From Paenibacillus pini JCM 16418 (lineage in GTDB: Bacteria; Bacillota; Bacilli; Paenibacillales; Paenibacillaceae), in the NCBI RefSeq assembly GCF_000576305.1, contig NZ_BAVZ01000001.1, positions 372,001-436,000 on the forward strand: a stretch of 64,000 bases of DNA. Direction: 5' to 3'. Positions 1-9,081 of this stretch are shown here, piece by piece. A program made the position numbers and the translations under genes. The notes under the pieces were generated by a model that saw only the letters and a program-made list of their open reading frames with translations, searched no databases and was not told the DNA's origin. Position 1 is the stretch's first letter. Every line of letters starts with the position of its first letter.

Positions 1-4
1 ATTA

Positions 5-40
5 CAAAAGGAACCGCGCCTAAAAACGCAGTTCCTTTTG
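5..40. terminator. Terminator downstream of catalase
   Basis: Arms AAAAGGAAC (6-14) and GTTCCTTTT (31-39) form a hairpin. Read on the minus strand it ends in a U-rich stretch, so it can terminate the catalase message; the T-rich right side allows the other direction too. Confidence 0.7.
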
Positions 41-75
41 TTTGTCTAAGTATATTTCAAACCAAGTCTCCAGCC

Positions 76-1671
76 TCAATACGGCTCAGCTTCATGGCCC
101 TCCTGAACAGCTTTAGCCGCTGCTTGATCACCATCTTTGTTGCCAAGCGTTTTCTGAGATGATTCACCTTTAGGAGCATTCGCTAGTCCCTCTCTTAAAC
201 GGCGGCCATATTCCTCGTCTGCTTCTTCAGCTAGAGCGATCATTTTATCCTGAATTCGTTGATCTGATGGTGCAAGGTCAGCAACAAGGTTTGAAATTAA
301 CTCTGCTCTTTCCCATTCTTCAAAGTTCCTGTAGGTTTCGCCCGCTTGCTGCGTATTGTTCTCACGACGGATGGATTCACGTACTAAATTGCCTTCAATG
401 AAAGGGGTATATTCCTTACCATATTGCTTAGCTTCTGTCAGACCGCCCAAGACGGAAGGCTCGTAATTAATATGAGGGTTCTGATCAGGCGCGCGGTCTA
501 CTTTATATTGCATTTGTCCGCCGCTCTGATTCGTGGCAACACGTTTTTTTGGTGCATTGATAGGGAGCTGTAAATAGTTTGCGCCTACCCGGTGTCGCTG
601 CGTATCGGAATAGGAGAACGTGCGCCCTTGAAGCATTTTGTCATCGGAGAAATCGAGACCATCGACCAGTACCCCTGTACCAAATGCGACCTGCTCTACT
701 TCGGTAAAATAATCCTCCGGATTGCGGTTCAACACCATTTTACCAACCGCTTTCCATGGGAATTTATCATTGGGCCACAATTTCGTATCATCAAGTGGGT
801 CAAAATCCAGTTCAGGATGATCATCATCACTCATTATTTGGACAAGTAATTCCCATTCGGGGTAATCTCCACGCTCAATCGCTTGATATAAATCCTGAGT
901 GGCATGATTGAAATTAGTGGCTTGAATTTCATTCGCTTCTGCTTGTGTTAAATTTTTGATGCCCTGTTTGGGCTCCCAGTGATATTTAATAAGAACAGCT
1001 TCTCCATCGCTATTCACCCATTTATATGTATTTACGCCAGAGCCTTGCATCATGCGATGGTTGGCTGGAATTCCCCAGGGGGAATAAACAAACGTAACCA
1101 TATGGAATGATTCGGGTGAATTGGAGCAGAAATCGAAGAATCGTTCACCATCCTGAATATTTGTTATCGGATCAGGCTTGAAAGCGTGGATCATATCAGG
1201 GAACTTAATGGCATCGCGGATAAAGAAAATTTTTAAATTGTTACCTACTAAATCCCAATTGCCGTCTTCTGTATAAAATTTCACAGCAAAACCCCGCGGA
1301 TCACGAAGCGTTTCAGGCGAATGGTTACCATGTATAACGGTTGAGAAACGTACAAATACGGGCGTTTGTTTACCCTTTTCTTGAAACAATTTAGCGCGTG
1401 TATATTTCGAGATAGGTTCTTCTCCAACCGCACCATAGGCCTCAAAATAACCATGTGCACCCGCACCACGGGCATGGACCACACGCTCAGGAACACGTTC
1501 ACGATCGAAATGACTGATTTTCTCGATAAAATCATAATTCTCTAGCGTAACAGGGCCGCGGTTTCCTACGGTTCTGACATTTTGATTATTCGTGACAGGG
1601 TGGCCTTGTCTGTTGGTTAAGGTGTCATTATTCTCTTCATTGGTGTCGTGATTTGTTGGATCTTGTGTCAC
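76..1671 (-). CDS. katX: Heme catalase, KatX-like (EC 1.11.1.6)
   Basis: Monofunctional heme catalase of 531 residues that converts hydrogen peroxide to water and oxygen. The distal pair is visible as His66 ([12 protein letters not shown]) and Asn144 (DLVGNN), and the proximal heme ligand is Tyr354 ([14 protein letters not shown]). The 35-residue Asn-rich start followed by [17 protein letters not shown] resembles the Bacillus KatX spore catalase more than KatA, so the symbol is a best guess. The start is GTG, supported by AGGAGG at 1680-1685 with 8 bases between. It is monocistronic, with a terminator directly after the stop. No clear PerR box or sigma-F promoter was found upstream. Confidence 0.93.
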   Translation of the reverse strand: MTQDPTNHDTNEENNDTLTNRQGHPVTNNQNVRTVGNRGPVTLENYDFIEKISHFDRERVPERVVHARGAGAHGYFEAYGAVGEEPISKYTRAKLFQEKGKQTPVFVRFSTVIHGNHSPETLRDPRGFAVKFYTEDGNWDLVGNNLKIFFIRDAIKFPDMIHAFKPDPITNIQDGERFFDFCSNSPESFHMVTFVYSPWGIPANHRMMQGSGVNTYKWVNSDGEAVLIKYHWEPKQGIKNLTQAEANEIQATNFNHATQDLYQAIERGDYPEWELLVQIMSDDDHPELDFDPLDDTKLWPNDKFPWKAVGKMVLNRNPEDYFTEVEQVAFGTGVLVDGLDFSDDKMLQGRTFSYSDTQRHRVGANYLQLPINAPKKRVATNQSGGQMQYKVDRAPDQNPHINYEPSVLGGLTEAKQYGKEYTPFIEGNLVRESIRRENNTQQAGETYRNFEEWERAELISNLVADLAPSDQRIQDKMIALAEEADEEYGRRLREGLANAPKGESSQKTLGNKDGDQAAAKAVQEGHEAEPY

Positions 1672-1817
1672 CTCTAAGACCTCCTAGGAAATGGTATACA
1701 AACGATTACTTATTTATAATTTGTCGTATTTTATATAAAATATTCCTTTTTCAAACATCATTCATAAGCTCAGTGCATAAGTATTATGGATTCTGTTGAA
1801 CGAAGGAGTGATATGTA

Positions 1818-2165
1818 GTGAGTCTTAAGGGTTCAAAAGGTGAGGAACATATGCATATGGGACAAAATCCAATTGATCAGCCGGGCTGTATTAATCAAAT
1901 GCCAGCAGTGCATTCTCAGATATATCCGATTGCGGGAATTCCGCAGCCTACTGAATATGTAACCCATTTAGACCCGGTATTCGTACAACATTTGAGTAGG
2001 CATCAAGGCCAAAGAATAGGTATCATGACTTCTGTAGGTAGAGTTGAAGGGATCAATGCAGGTGTGGCGGTAGATCATATTCAAATCAACTTAGAGGATC
2101 GATCTTTGCATATTCGAATTTCGGAGATTGTGTATTTTGAAGGTCCATTAGCATCGTATCGGTAA
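1818..2165 (+). CDS. DUF2642 family small protein (YuzF-like)
   Basis: A 115-residue protein. The first 50 residues are Gly/Pro/Gln/His-rich and probably unstructured. The C-terminal 60 residues (HLDPVFVQHLSRHQGQRIGI to IVYFEGP) match the DUF2642 pattern of Bacillus YuzF and related spore-associated proteins, a small beta-barrel-like fold of unknown function. The GTG start follows AAGGAGTG (1803-1810). ATG codons at 1851 and 1857 are weaker alternatives behind GGTGAGG. It is divergent from catalase and followed by a terminator. A sporulation role is inference only. Confidence 0.6.
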   Translation: MSLKGSKGEEHMHMGQNPIDQPGCINQMPAVHSQIYPIAGIPQPTEYVTHLDPVFVQHLSRHQGQRIGIMTSVGRVEGINAGVAVDHIQINLEDRSLHIRISEIVYFEGPLASYR

Positions 2166-2201
2166 AATAAAATGGAGATTGTTCTTCGTTGTACAAATGA
2201 T

Positions 2202-2232
2202 AAAGGCCACGGGGCGTTCCCGGCGGCCTTTT
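2202..2232. terminator. Terminator between DUF2642 gene and MFS gene
   Basis: Arms AAAGGCC (2202-2208) and GGCCTTT (2225-2231) enclose a GC-rich loop, with T residues on both flanks. It lies between convergent genes and probably works in both directions. Confidence 0.75.
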
Positions 2233-2249
2233 GTTGATGCACCTATCAA

Positions 2250-3515
2250 TCAACTATTAATTTGCTTTTCTTTATTATTATAGCTATCGGGTAAGATTCT
2301 AAATAGCTTGATGTAGATTGCGGAGCTGATTAGAGTGACGAGTAGGATGAAGCCAAATACTTCAAGCGATGAGAGCCAGGAGGAGAGAAAAATCGTTAAT
2401 GGGGCGAAGAATCGTCCGATGGAGAATTGTAGATTTGATGCCCCCATATACTGTCCTCTCGCATGGCTAGGAGCATAGTTACTGACAAAACTTTGTGTTA
2501 CGGGAGCACGTGAAAGCTCGCCAATCGAAAATACAATCGTAAATGCAAATAGAAGCCAAATATTCGTGGTAAGTCCAATCATAAACATCCCTATTCCGAA
2601 CAATAAAGAAGAGGTAATAAGAATGTTACGCTCGCTCCATTTTTCAAAACATTTCGTCACGGGCAGGACGCAAACAACGAATAAAAGACCATTCAGCCCC
2701 AGCATCCATCCGAAAATTTGTGGACTTGTCAGAGCGAATGACGCGTTACGGAATGCGATTAAGGTTTGCCCTGGTACATATTCTTTCACATACATGGCAA
2801 GGTACATATCCAATTGCATAAATGCTATGGAAACTAGAATTCCTGCAACAATATAAAGTGCAAAGATTGTATCTCTGAAGATAACACCATAGCTATTCCA
2901 TTGTTCTTTTATCAAACCTGCCAAGTTGTAGTTTATCTTAGCGACTTTAGCAGTAGCTGGCAGCGTCTCGCGAATCATAAACAAGATTGCCATAGAATAT
3001 AGCAGTGTAACGGAGGTACAAGTCCATAGAAGCTCACTTCGATAATGATAGAAAAAGATAGAGCCCAGCGCTGGACCGAAGACAGCTCCGATATTACTTC
3101 CTGTAACAAAGGTTGCGAACACCATCCGGCGGTCCTTTTCCGACGTAACATCTGCTACCATCGCTGAGCTTGCTGGAGAATATAAAGATCCTCCAAGACC
3201 TAGTCCAATATATGCGATATAATCGAGCCAGTGAGAAGAAGATAGAGCGAATATAGCAAACATGGTCGCCTGCATGAATGCTCCGAGCAGCATGGCGGGC
3301 CTTCGTCCTATACGGTCTGAGAGATAACCACCGAATAGACTTCCCACAATTCCTACTAGTGGCGGCACAGCCATTAGCATGCTGGCAATGGGTTTCCCAA
3401 ACGCATCACTAAAGAATAATGTGATAAAGGGGAAATACATCCAATATAGCATGTTGAATAATGTATCTCCGATGAGTCTAATTTTCAGATTACGATCCCA
3501 TGCGAACCAGCGCAT
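2250..3515 (-). CDS. MFS transporter, probable drug efflux
   Basis: Major facilitator of 421 residues with about 12 hydrophobic segments. The A-motif GGYLSDRIGRRPAM lies between helices 2 and 3, as expected for H+ antiporters of the DHA1 type. The open frame continues upstream, but the start was placed at ATG 3515 because AGGAGG sits 10 bases before it (3526-3531) and MRWFAWDRNLKIRLIGD is a normal cytoplasmic N-terminus. It is divergent from the LysR gene at 3695, which could regulate it. The substrate cannot be told from sequence. Confidence 0.8.
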   Translation of the reverse strand: MRWFAWDRNLKIRLIGDTLFNMLYWMYFPFITLFFSDAFGKPIASMLMAVPPLVGIVGSLFGGYLSDRIGRRPAMLLGAFMQATMFAIFALSSSHWLDYIAYIGLGLGGSLYSPASSAMVADVTSEKDRRMVFATFVTGSNIGAVFGPALGSIFFYHYRSELLWTCTSVTLLYSMAILFMIRETLPATAKVAKINYNLAGLIKEQWNSYGVIFRDTIFALYIVAGILVSIAFMQLDMYLAMYVKEYVPGQTLIAFRNASFALTSPQIFGWMLGLNGLLFVVCVLPVTKCFEKWSERNILITSSLLFGIGMFMIGLTTNIWLLFAFTIVFSIGELSRAPVTQSFVSNYAPSHARGQYMGASNLQFSIGRFFAPLTIFLSSWLSSLEVFGFILLVTLISSAIYIKLFRILPDSYNNKEKQINS

Positions 3516-3616
3516 TGCTTGTGATCCTCCTGTTCTCAATTTTAGCATTGCGAATGTGTAAATAAGCTTATTAGGAAAAAATGGAAGGGTTTCTAATATA
3601 GCAGAATAGGCCAATA

Positions 3617-3645
3617 TTACAAGTCTTTTTTGAATGATATATAAT
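3617..3645 (+). promoter_or_regulatory. Sigma-A promoter for LysR gene
   Basis: -35 TTACAA (3617-3622), 17-bp spacer, -10 TATAAT (3640-3645). Transcription would begin near 3652, leaving no room for a TTG start at 3659 and favouring the TTG at 3695. Confidence 0.65.
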
Positions 3646-3694
3646 AGTTGTATCAAATTTGAATCATAAACGAGGTAAAGAGAGGGCTATTCCA

Positions 3695-4597
3695 TTGACG
3701 TTACAACAATTAAAATATGTGATAGAAGTTGCTAACCGTGGCTCGATGAACGAGGCCGCCAAGCGGCTATTTATATCTCAGCCGAGCCTTTCTAATGCGA
3801 TCAAGGAGCTCGAGAAAGAAATTCGAATTACGATTTTTGAGCGAACGAATAAAGGCATCTCACTTTCTAAAGAGGGAGCAGAATTCCTAGGCTACGCCCG
3901 TCAGGTCATTGATCAATCGGAACTATTGGAGAGCCGATATCTAAATGCCAAACCTTCGCCCCAGCATTTTTCGGTATCTACGCAGCACTATGCTTTTGCC
4001 GTGAATGCATTTGTGAATTTGGTGAGTGAATATGGTCAGGAAGAATATGAATTAGCGCTCCGCGAGACGAAAACGCATGAAATCATTCAGGATGTTAAAA
4101 GCCAGCGAAGTGAAATAGGTATACTGTATCTCAATGAGTTTAACAGCAAGGTGATTAATCGATTACTGAAAGACGCCAACTTGAAATTCACAAGCTTGTT
4201 TACGGCCAAGCCCCATATTTTTATTAGTATTCATAATCCACTCGCTAAACAATCCATGGTCAAAATTGATCAGCTTCAGGATTATCCATACTTATCTTTT
4301 GAACAGGGGGAGTACAACTCCTTCCACTTCTCTGAAGAAATTCTTAGCACGTTGTCACATCCCAAAAGCATTCGTGTCAACGATCGGGCGACACTCTTCA
4401 ATTTACTAATTGGACTGAACGGATATACGATTTCTACGGGTGTGTTAAGCGCAGATCTAAATGGAAATGAGATTATCCCCGTTCCTTTAGATTGTGATGA
4501 AACCATTAATATCGGATGGATTAGCCACCAGAATACGCCACTTTCGAAGCTGGGTGCAGCCTATATTGATGCTCTTCAGCTTGCAATCACCGACTAA
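3695..4597 (+). CDS. LysR-family regulator, probable control of the adjacent methionine synthase
   Basis: LysR-type regulator of 300 residues. The winged HTH is at residues 1-60 (LTLQQLKYVIEVANRGSM, AAKRLFISQPSLSNAIKELE) and a periplasmic-binding-like effector domain covers about 90-300. The TTG start at 3695 has AGAGGG (3681-3687) 7 bases before it and gives the standard LysR N-terminus; an in-frame TTG at 3659 is less likely. The MetE-like gene lies 129 bp downstream with a 17-bp palindrome between them. By analogy with the MtaR/MetR regulators of streptococci, this protein probably controls methionine synthesis (inference). Confidence 0.85.
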   Translation: MTLQQLKYVIEVANRGSMNEAAKRLFISQPSLSNAIKELEKEIRITIFERTNKGISLSKEGAEFLGYARQVIDQSELLESRYLNAKPSPQHFSVSTQHYAFAVNAFVNLVSEYGQEEYELALRETKTHEIIQDVKSQRSEIGILYLNEFNSKVINRLLKDANLKFTSLFTAKPHIFISIHNPLAKQSMVKIDQLQDYPYLSFEQGEYNSFHFSEEILSTLSHPKSIRVNDRATLFNLLIGLNGYTISTGVLSADLNGNEIIPVPLDCDETINIGWISHQNTPLSKLGAAYIDALQLAITD

Positions 4598-4617
4598 AGG
4601 AGTCGGTGTATATTTGA

Positions 4618-4634
4618 TATAGCTTTAAGCTATA
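4618..4634 (+). promoter_or_regulatory. MET-box-like LysR operator
   Basis: The sequence TATAGCTTTAAGCTATA is a perfect 17-bp palindrome around a central T. It has the T-N11-A form of LysR sites and resembles the TATAGTTTnAAACTATA box described for streptococcal MtaR/MetR (from memory). A partial second copy (TATAGCTAAATAGATA, 4662-4677) lies about 44 bp downstream, as with recognition and activation half-sites. Confidence 0.6.
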
Positions 4635-4726
4635 ACCAGGTATAGTTAATTGGAGTTACAGTATAGCTAAATAGATATGATATCTTTCTTATAGAAGATT
4701 AATTCAGCGACTAAGGAGATCATCAA

Positions 4727-5863
4727 ATGAGCATACAAACAGAAAGTGCCAAACAAAGAACAGCAACACCTTATAGACATGATCATGTTGGAAGCTTCTT
4801 GCGTCCACAGGCGCTTAAAGATGCTAGAGCGAAGTTCCAAAACAACGAAATTTCAGCGGATGAGCTGCGAAATATTGAAGATCAAGAAATAAATAAGCTC
4901 GTAGAGAAACAAAAATGGGTAGGTCTGAAAGCAGTAACGGACGGAGAATTCAGACGTTCTTGGTGGCATCTTGATTTCATGTGGGGACTAGATGGCGTTG
5001 AGAAGGTAGATGTTGCGAGAGGGTACCTTTTTCAAGGAGAGGAAACTAGAGCAGAGACAGCTCGGTTAACGGGCAAAGTTGGCTTCTCACATCATCCATT
5101 TGTAGAGGATTTTAAATTCTTGAAGACAGTCGCAGGTGAGGATGTTGTCGCTCGTCAGACCATACCAGCTCCTGCACAATTCCTTGCCGAGCTTCAACGC
5201 CCAGAGAATATAGAGAGCACAAATGCTTATTATAACAATATCGATGATTTGGTTACAGATATTGCTGCTGCATACAATGCGGCTATACATGCCTTTTATG
5301 ATGCGGGCTGCCGTAATGTACAATTAGATGATTGCACATGGGGAATGCTTTGCGATAAGAACTATTGGCAGGCAAGACAGCAAGACGGCGTTGACGTTGC
5401 CGATATTGTGAAGCTGTATGCACGTGTGAATCAAGAGGCGATCGCTGGCTTGCCTGAGGATCTAATCATTACAACACATGTATGCAGAGGGAACTATCAT
5501 TCCACTTGGGCATCGTCTGGTGGCTATGAGCCTGTAGCAGAAACTCTTTTTGGAATAGATAACATCGACGCGTACTACCTTGAATTTGATACCGACAGGG
5601 CAGGAGGCTTCGAGCCTCTAAGATTGTTAAAAGATCAGCAGGTCGTGCTTGGACTTCATTCTTCCAAAATTGGCGAGCTCGAAGACAAGCAAGAAATTAT
5701 TAATCGGATCAAGGAAGCTACCAAATATGTAGATATTAATCACATTTGCCTTAGTCCACAGTGCGGATTCGCCTCTACTGAAGAAGGAAACATTCTGACT
5801 GAAGAGGAACAATGGAACAAGCTTGCTTATATTAAAGAGATCGCGGATGAGATTTGGAAATAA
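4727..5863 (+). CDS. Cobalamin-independent methionine synthase family protein (YxjG/YxjH-like)
   Basis: A 378-residue single-domain homologue of the catalytic half of MetE, as in Bacillus YxjG/YxjH. Visible marks are HDHVGSFLRP at the N-terminus, VTDGEFRRSWWHLDF, and the zinc-ligand region (QLDDCTWG, then CRGN and CLSPQCGF near the C-terminus). It should transfer a methyl group to homocysteine; the methyl donor for these short forms is uncertain. The start follows AAGGAGAT. Bacillus homologues are under an S-box riboswitch, which is absent here, so the LysR neighbour and its palindrome may do that job. Confidence 0.85.
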   Translation: MSIQTESAKQRTATPYRHDHVGSFLRPQALKDARAKFQNNEISADELRNIEDQEINKLVEKQKWVGLKAVTDGEFRRSWWHLDFMWGLDGVEKVDVARGYLFQGEETRAETARLTGKVGFSHHPFVEDFKFLKTVAGEDVVARQTIPAPAQFLAELQRPENIESTNAYYNNIDDLVTDIAAAYNAAIHAFYDAGCRNVQLDDCTWGMLCDKNYWQARQQDGVDVADIVKLYARVNQEAIAGLPEDLIITTHVCRGNYHSTWASSGGYEPVAETLFGIDNIDAYYLEFDTDRAGGFEPLRLLKDQQVVLGLHSSKIGELEDKQEIINRIKEATKYVDINHICLSPQCGFASTEEGNILTEEEQWNKLAYIKEIADEIWK

Positions 5864-5882
5864 TATAGAACAATTGTAAATG

Positions 5883-5919
5883 AAGCCTTTTATCGCGTGT
5901 GCGGTAAAAGGCTTTTTTT
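5883..5919 (+). terminator. Terminator after methionine synthase-like gene
   Basis: Arms AAGCCTTTTA (5883-5892) and TAAAAGGCTT (5905-5914), then a run of T to 5919. Confidence 0.9.
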
Positions 5920-5960
5920 GATTTCTGAAATATACATGGCATTAAGTTTTACCGAAATAC

Positions 5961-6024
5961 TTGTCAAAAGTGCAGAAATGTTAGTTTATTATCGGTATTC
6001 GCACCTAAGAAATCTCTTTACAAT
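5961..6024 (+). promoter_or_regulatory. Galactanase promoter with putative response-regulator box A
   Basis: The box TTGTCAAAAGTGCAGAAATG starts at 5961, and GTGCAGAAATGTT (5970-5982) is identical to a box before the binding-protein gene. A -10 TACAAT (6019-6024) lies 37 bases past the end of the box. There is no good -35, as expected for an activator-dependent promoter. Confidence 0.6.
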
Positions 6025-6056
6025 GGGATAGAAGACGGACGTCCGAATGAGTAACT

Positions 6057-6070
6057 TGTAAGCGCGTACA
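6057..6070 (+). promoter_or_regulatory. cre-like site in galactanase leader
   Basis: TGTAAGCGCGTACA fits the CcpA consensus TGWAANCGNTNWCA except at one position. It lies between the predicted transcription start and the RBS, where CcpA would act as a roadblock. The assignment is by consensus only. Confidence 0.5.
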
Positions 6071-6101
6071 TGACACCTATTACGTTAAAGGAGGAACAAT
6101 G

Positions 6102-7136
6102 ATGTATAAGAAAAAGTTAGCTCTGATGCTGTCGATGATCCTGTGTATTTCCTTCATGTCTGGTTACAAGGCGATGCCATTTCAGTTGAACAAGGCTGAG
6201 GCAGCAGCAACATTTGCTAAAGGGGCTGACGTTTCCTGGCTCTCTGAGATGGAGTCTTATAACTGGAGTTTCTATAACAGCAATGGTACGAAACAAGATC
6301 TACTTCAGATTCTAAAAGACAAAGGAATGGATTCCGTTCGCCTACGTGTATGGGTAAATCCCTCACTGAATTTTTCCAATAAGGCTGATGTCGTTAAGCA
6401 AGCCGTTCGTGCGAAAAAGATGGGCCTACGCATTATGATTGATTTCCATTACAGTGATACTTGGGCAGACCCTGGAAAGCAAGCTAAGCCTGCCGCATGG
6501 AGCAGTAAAAGCTTAGCTGAACTCAACCAAGCGGTCTATGACCACACGTATGATGTGCTAAATACCCTCAAAAGTAATGGCGTTACGGCTGAATGGGTTC
6601 AGGTTGGAAATGAGACAAATGACGGCATGCTTTGGCAGGATGGCAAAGCTTCTTCCAACATGAAAAACTTCGCTCAGTTGATTACGAGTGGATACAAAGC
6701 TGTAAAAGCAGTCAATTCCTCTTCCAAAGTTATCGTGCATCTCTCCAATGGATATGATAACTCGCTCTTCCGCTGGATGTTTGATGGGCTAAGCGCGAAC
6801 GGTGCGAAGTATGATGTAATTGGCATGTCGCTTTATCCTTCACAGACGGACTGGTCAACGCTTGATACACAGGCTTTGGCGAATATGAATGATATGGTTG
6901 CTAGGTACGGGAAGGAAGTTATGGTGTGTGAAGTTGGGATGGATGTAACAGCTCCAGCACAGGCCAAGTCTTTCCTTACCGATATCATTGCGAAAACAAA
7001 ATCCGTTTCGGGTGGCAAAGGGCTTGGGGTATTTTACTGGGAACCTGAGAGTTATGGTACATGGTATGAATATACCAAGGGGGCTTTTGATTCTAGTGGC
7101 AAACCGACCGCCGCACTAGATGCTTTTAAAAACTAA
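6102..7136 (+). CDS. ganB: Secreted arabinogalactan endo-beta-1,4-galactanase, GH53
   Basis: GH53 enzyme of 344 residues that cuts beta-1,4-galactan side chains of pectin outside the cell. A signal peptide occupies about 1-37 (KKKLALMLSMILCISFMSG, then an Ala-rich cleavage region). The catalytic domain begins KGADVSWLSEME. In the clan-A layout, Glu171 in GNETND is the acid/base and Glu277 in VCEVGMD the nucleophile (about 1 higher if the ATG at 6099 is used). ATG 6102 is preferred because AAAGGAGG lies 7 bases before it. It is the degradative front end of the import and beta-galactosidase genes that follow, and it shares their promoter box. Confidence 0.93.
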   Translation: MYKKKLALMLSMILCISFMSGYKAMPFQLNKAEAAATFAKGADVSWLSEMESYNWSFYNSNGTKQDLLQILKDKGMDSVRLRVWVNPSLNFSNKADVVKQAVRAKKMGLRIMIDFHYSDTWADPGKQAKPAAWSSKSLAELNQAVYDHTYDVLNTLKSNGVTAEWVQVGNETNDGMLWQDGKASSNMKNFAQLITSGYKAVKAVNSSSKVIVHLSNGYDNSLFRWMFDGLSANGAKYDVIGMSLYPSQTDWSTLDTQALANMNDMVARYGKEVMVCEVGMDVTAPAQAKSFLTDIIAKTKSVSGGKGLGVFYWEPESYGTWYEYTKGAFDSSGKPTAALDAFKN

Positions 7137-7167
7137 GTCAACATGATAGGAGGCGTCTGTAATAGAA

Positions 7168-7199
7168 GAAGCTACCGTACTAAGGTAGCTTCTTTTTTT
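7168..7199 (+). terminator. Terminator after galactanase gene
   Basis: Arms GAAGCTACC (7168-7176) and GGTAGCTTC (7184-7192) followed by seven T residues. Confidence 0.92.
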
Positions 7200-7210
7200 A
7201 GTAACAATCG

Positions 7211-7255
7211 ATCATTATGAAGTATAATGATGTAGGTTTTAGACATATTTAGACA
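7211..7255 (+). promoter_or_regulatory. Repeats upstream of sensor kinase gene
   Basis: An 8-bp inverted repeat ATCATTAT/ATAATGAT (7211-7218, 7224-7231) overlaps a TATAAT (7223-7228). It is followed by TTTAGACA twice at a 10-bp period (7238-7245, 7248-7255). One-turn direct repeats suggest a regulator site, but the binding protein is unknown. Confidence 0.35.
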
Positions 7256-7322
7256 AAATTCAACATGATTATCTTTCAAAACAACTTATCTTTTCTAATT
7301 TTAAATGTAAGGTGTGAGATCC

Positions 7323-9068
7323 GTGCCCAGATATACGCTGTTCCGCAAAATGGTTCTTTTACTTGTTATTATGCTTGTACCTATTGTGGGGCTTTACTTT
7401 TATTCTAACCGCACAAGCACGGAGGTGCTAGGAAACGAGTTAAACCAGTCGAATACGAATCAACTAAATTTTTTCCAAACTCAGGTGAATACGAATATTG
7501 AACTATTTTCACTATGGCCGACGCTTCTCATGCAAGACCCTGATATATTCGGTTTTAAAGATATTTTTCTCAGTAGTGAGTATTTCAACCTCGATATTAT
7601 TAATCTAGTGAAACGGATTCAGACGAAGCTTAACATTCAAGAAAGCTCATCAAATTGGAAAACAAAGCTCTATATCTTTTCCCCATCGCTCGGACGAATG
7701 GTGTCAGATAACGATGTAGAAGCTTACGATAACAACAACGATCTAAAGAAGCGAATGAAACCAGGATGGCAGGTCGAGAAGAAGGGGGAAGGGAATAATG
7801 AATACTATGAGTTCTCCCTGATTACAGCCTATCCGTATTCGTCCTTTAATCATCCAGAGGATGCAAATCTGATTATTGAACTGAAGTTTGACAGCAGTAA
7901 TATTCAGGACATGCTGGATAAATTCAAGAGCGATGGTCGAAGAGATCCGGTGTATTACAAACAGGATCTTGGCATCATATACAACCGTACCGCGGATCGA
8001 TCGCTAACGAACGAAATCTTACAACAAATTAGGGAAGAACCATTAAAAGTAGTGGAGAATCGCACACTTGAGTTACATGGGCAACAATATCTAGTTAACA
8101 TTGCGGCTTCGAAAACGATAGGTTGGTATCTTATCGATTATATGCCACTGAAAGATATTTTGGCACCAATCGAGAAGTCTAACCGCTTGTTTTATTTTTC
8201 TGTAGGATTGTTGCTGCTGATGAGCTGTTTAGCCGCATATATGCTATATGCCGAGGTGCAAGTGCCAATGAAGAAGCTGGTCATTGCATTTAAAAAGCTA
8301 CGGAATGAGGATTATTCAGTAAGGCTTCACTCTAAAGGGAATAACGAATTTAGTTTTGTATTTCAGCGATTTAACTCGATGGTAGATCAGATTCAACAGT
8401 TATTTGAAAACGTATATATGGAGCGTATTCACGTTAGGGAGGCAAGGCTGAAGCAATTGCAATCCCAAATTAATCCGCATTTCTTTTACAATTGTTTCTC
8501 CTTTATTTCTAGCATGGCTAAGCTTGGAAACATGAAGGCTGTTGTTGCCATGTCACAAAATTTGTCTAGTTATTACCGGTATACGACAAGACAAGAACGG
8601 GATGTAGTTCCTTTATTAGAGGAGCTTGAGTTTGTAAGAAATTATTTAGAAATCCAGAAGATGCGTAAACCCCAGCTTGAATTCATCATCGATATGCCTG
8701 ATGTCATGCGTAAATGGGAATTACCTCTGCTAGTTGTCCAGCCCTTAGTAGAGAACGCTGTACTGCATGGGATTGAGCCCCGTTCGGGAGCGGGAAGTAT
8801 CCGAATTGTTGGCGAATTGCATAAGGACGAAATGCGGATTGTGGTGGAGGATGGAGGCAAGGGGATGATCTCAGGCGAAATGGACAAGCTTAAGCTCTCT
8901 TTGTCCCAGCCAATGAATCAAGAAATGGGATGCGGGTTATGGAATGTGCAGCAACGCATGCAGATCCGCTATGGTGAATCAGCCGGGCTTACGTTTATGC
9001 CATCTGATCTTGGTGGATTGAAGGTTGTTCTGCATTGGCCAATAGAACAGACGAGAGCACAAGGTTAA
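7323..9068 (+). CDS. Sensor histidine kinase, LytS/YesM family
   Basis: Membrane sensor kinase of about 581 residues. There is a transmembrane helix near residues 10-28, a large extracytoplasmic sensor region, a second helix near 290-310, a HAMP linker, then the His_kinase domain with phospho-acceptor His386 (QINPHFFYN) and an HATPase domain with Asn478 (NAVLHG). GTG 7323 has AAGGTG 8 bases before it; the GTG at 7314 has no RBS. The partner regulator starts 13 bp downstream. From its position between galactanase and importer genes it probably senses galacto-oligosaccharides, possibly through the binding protein (inference). Confidence 0.9.
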   Translation: MPRYTLFRKMVLLLVIMLVPIVGLYFYSNRTSTEVLGNELNQSNTNQLNFFQTQVNTNIELFSLWPTLLMQDPDIFGFKDIFLSSEYFNLDIINLVKRIQTKLNIQESSSNWKTKLYIFSPSLGRMVSDNDVEAYDNNNDLKKRMKPGWQVEKKGEGNNEYYEFSLITAYPYSSFNHPEDANLIIELKFDSSNIQDMLDKFKSDGRRDPVYYKQDLGIIYNRTADRSLTNEILQQIREEPLKVVENRTLELHGQQYLVNIAASKTIGWYLIDYMPLKDILAPIEKSNRLFYFSVGLLLLMSCLAAYMLYAEVQVPMKKLVIAFKKLRNEDYSVRLHSKGNNEFSFVFQRFNSMVDQIQQLFENVYMERIHVREARLKQLQSQINPHFFYNCFSFISSMAKLGNMKAVVAMSQNLSSYYRYTTRQERDVVPLLEELEFVRNYLEIQKMRKPQLEFIIDMPDVMRKWELPLLVVQPLVENAVLHGIEPRSGAGSIRIVGELHKDEMRIVVEDGGKGMISGEMDKLKLSLSQPMNQEMGCGLWNVQQRMQIRYGESAGLTFMPSDLGGLKVVLHWPIEQTRAQG

Positions 9069-9081
9069 AGGGGGAAACATC

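Noticed and set aside
592..849. Open frame antisense to the catalase gene
   Set aside because: It lies fully inside the catalase gene with no RBS and no recognisable domain; it is a shadow of the real frame.
1672..1760. PerR box upstream of catalase
   Set aside because: ATTACTTATTTATAAT only loosely resembles TTATAATnATTATAA; too many mismatches.
4598..4726. S-box (SAM) riboswitch before the MetE-like gene
   Set aside because: Too short (129 bp) and no S-box core elements; only palindromic protein-type sites are visible.
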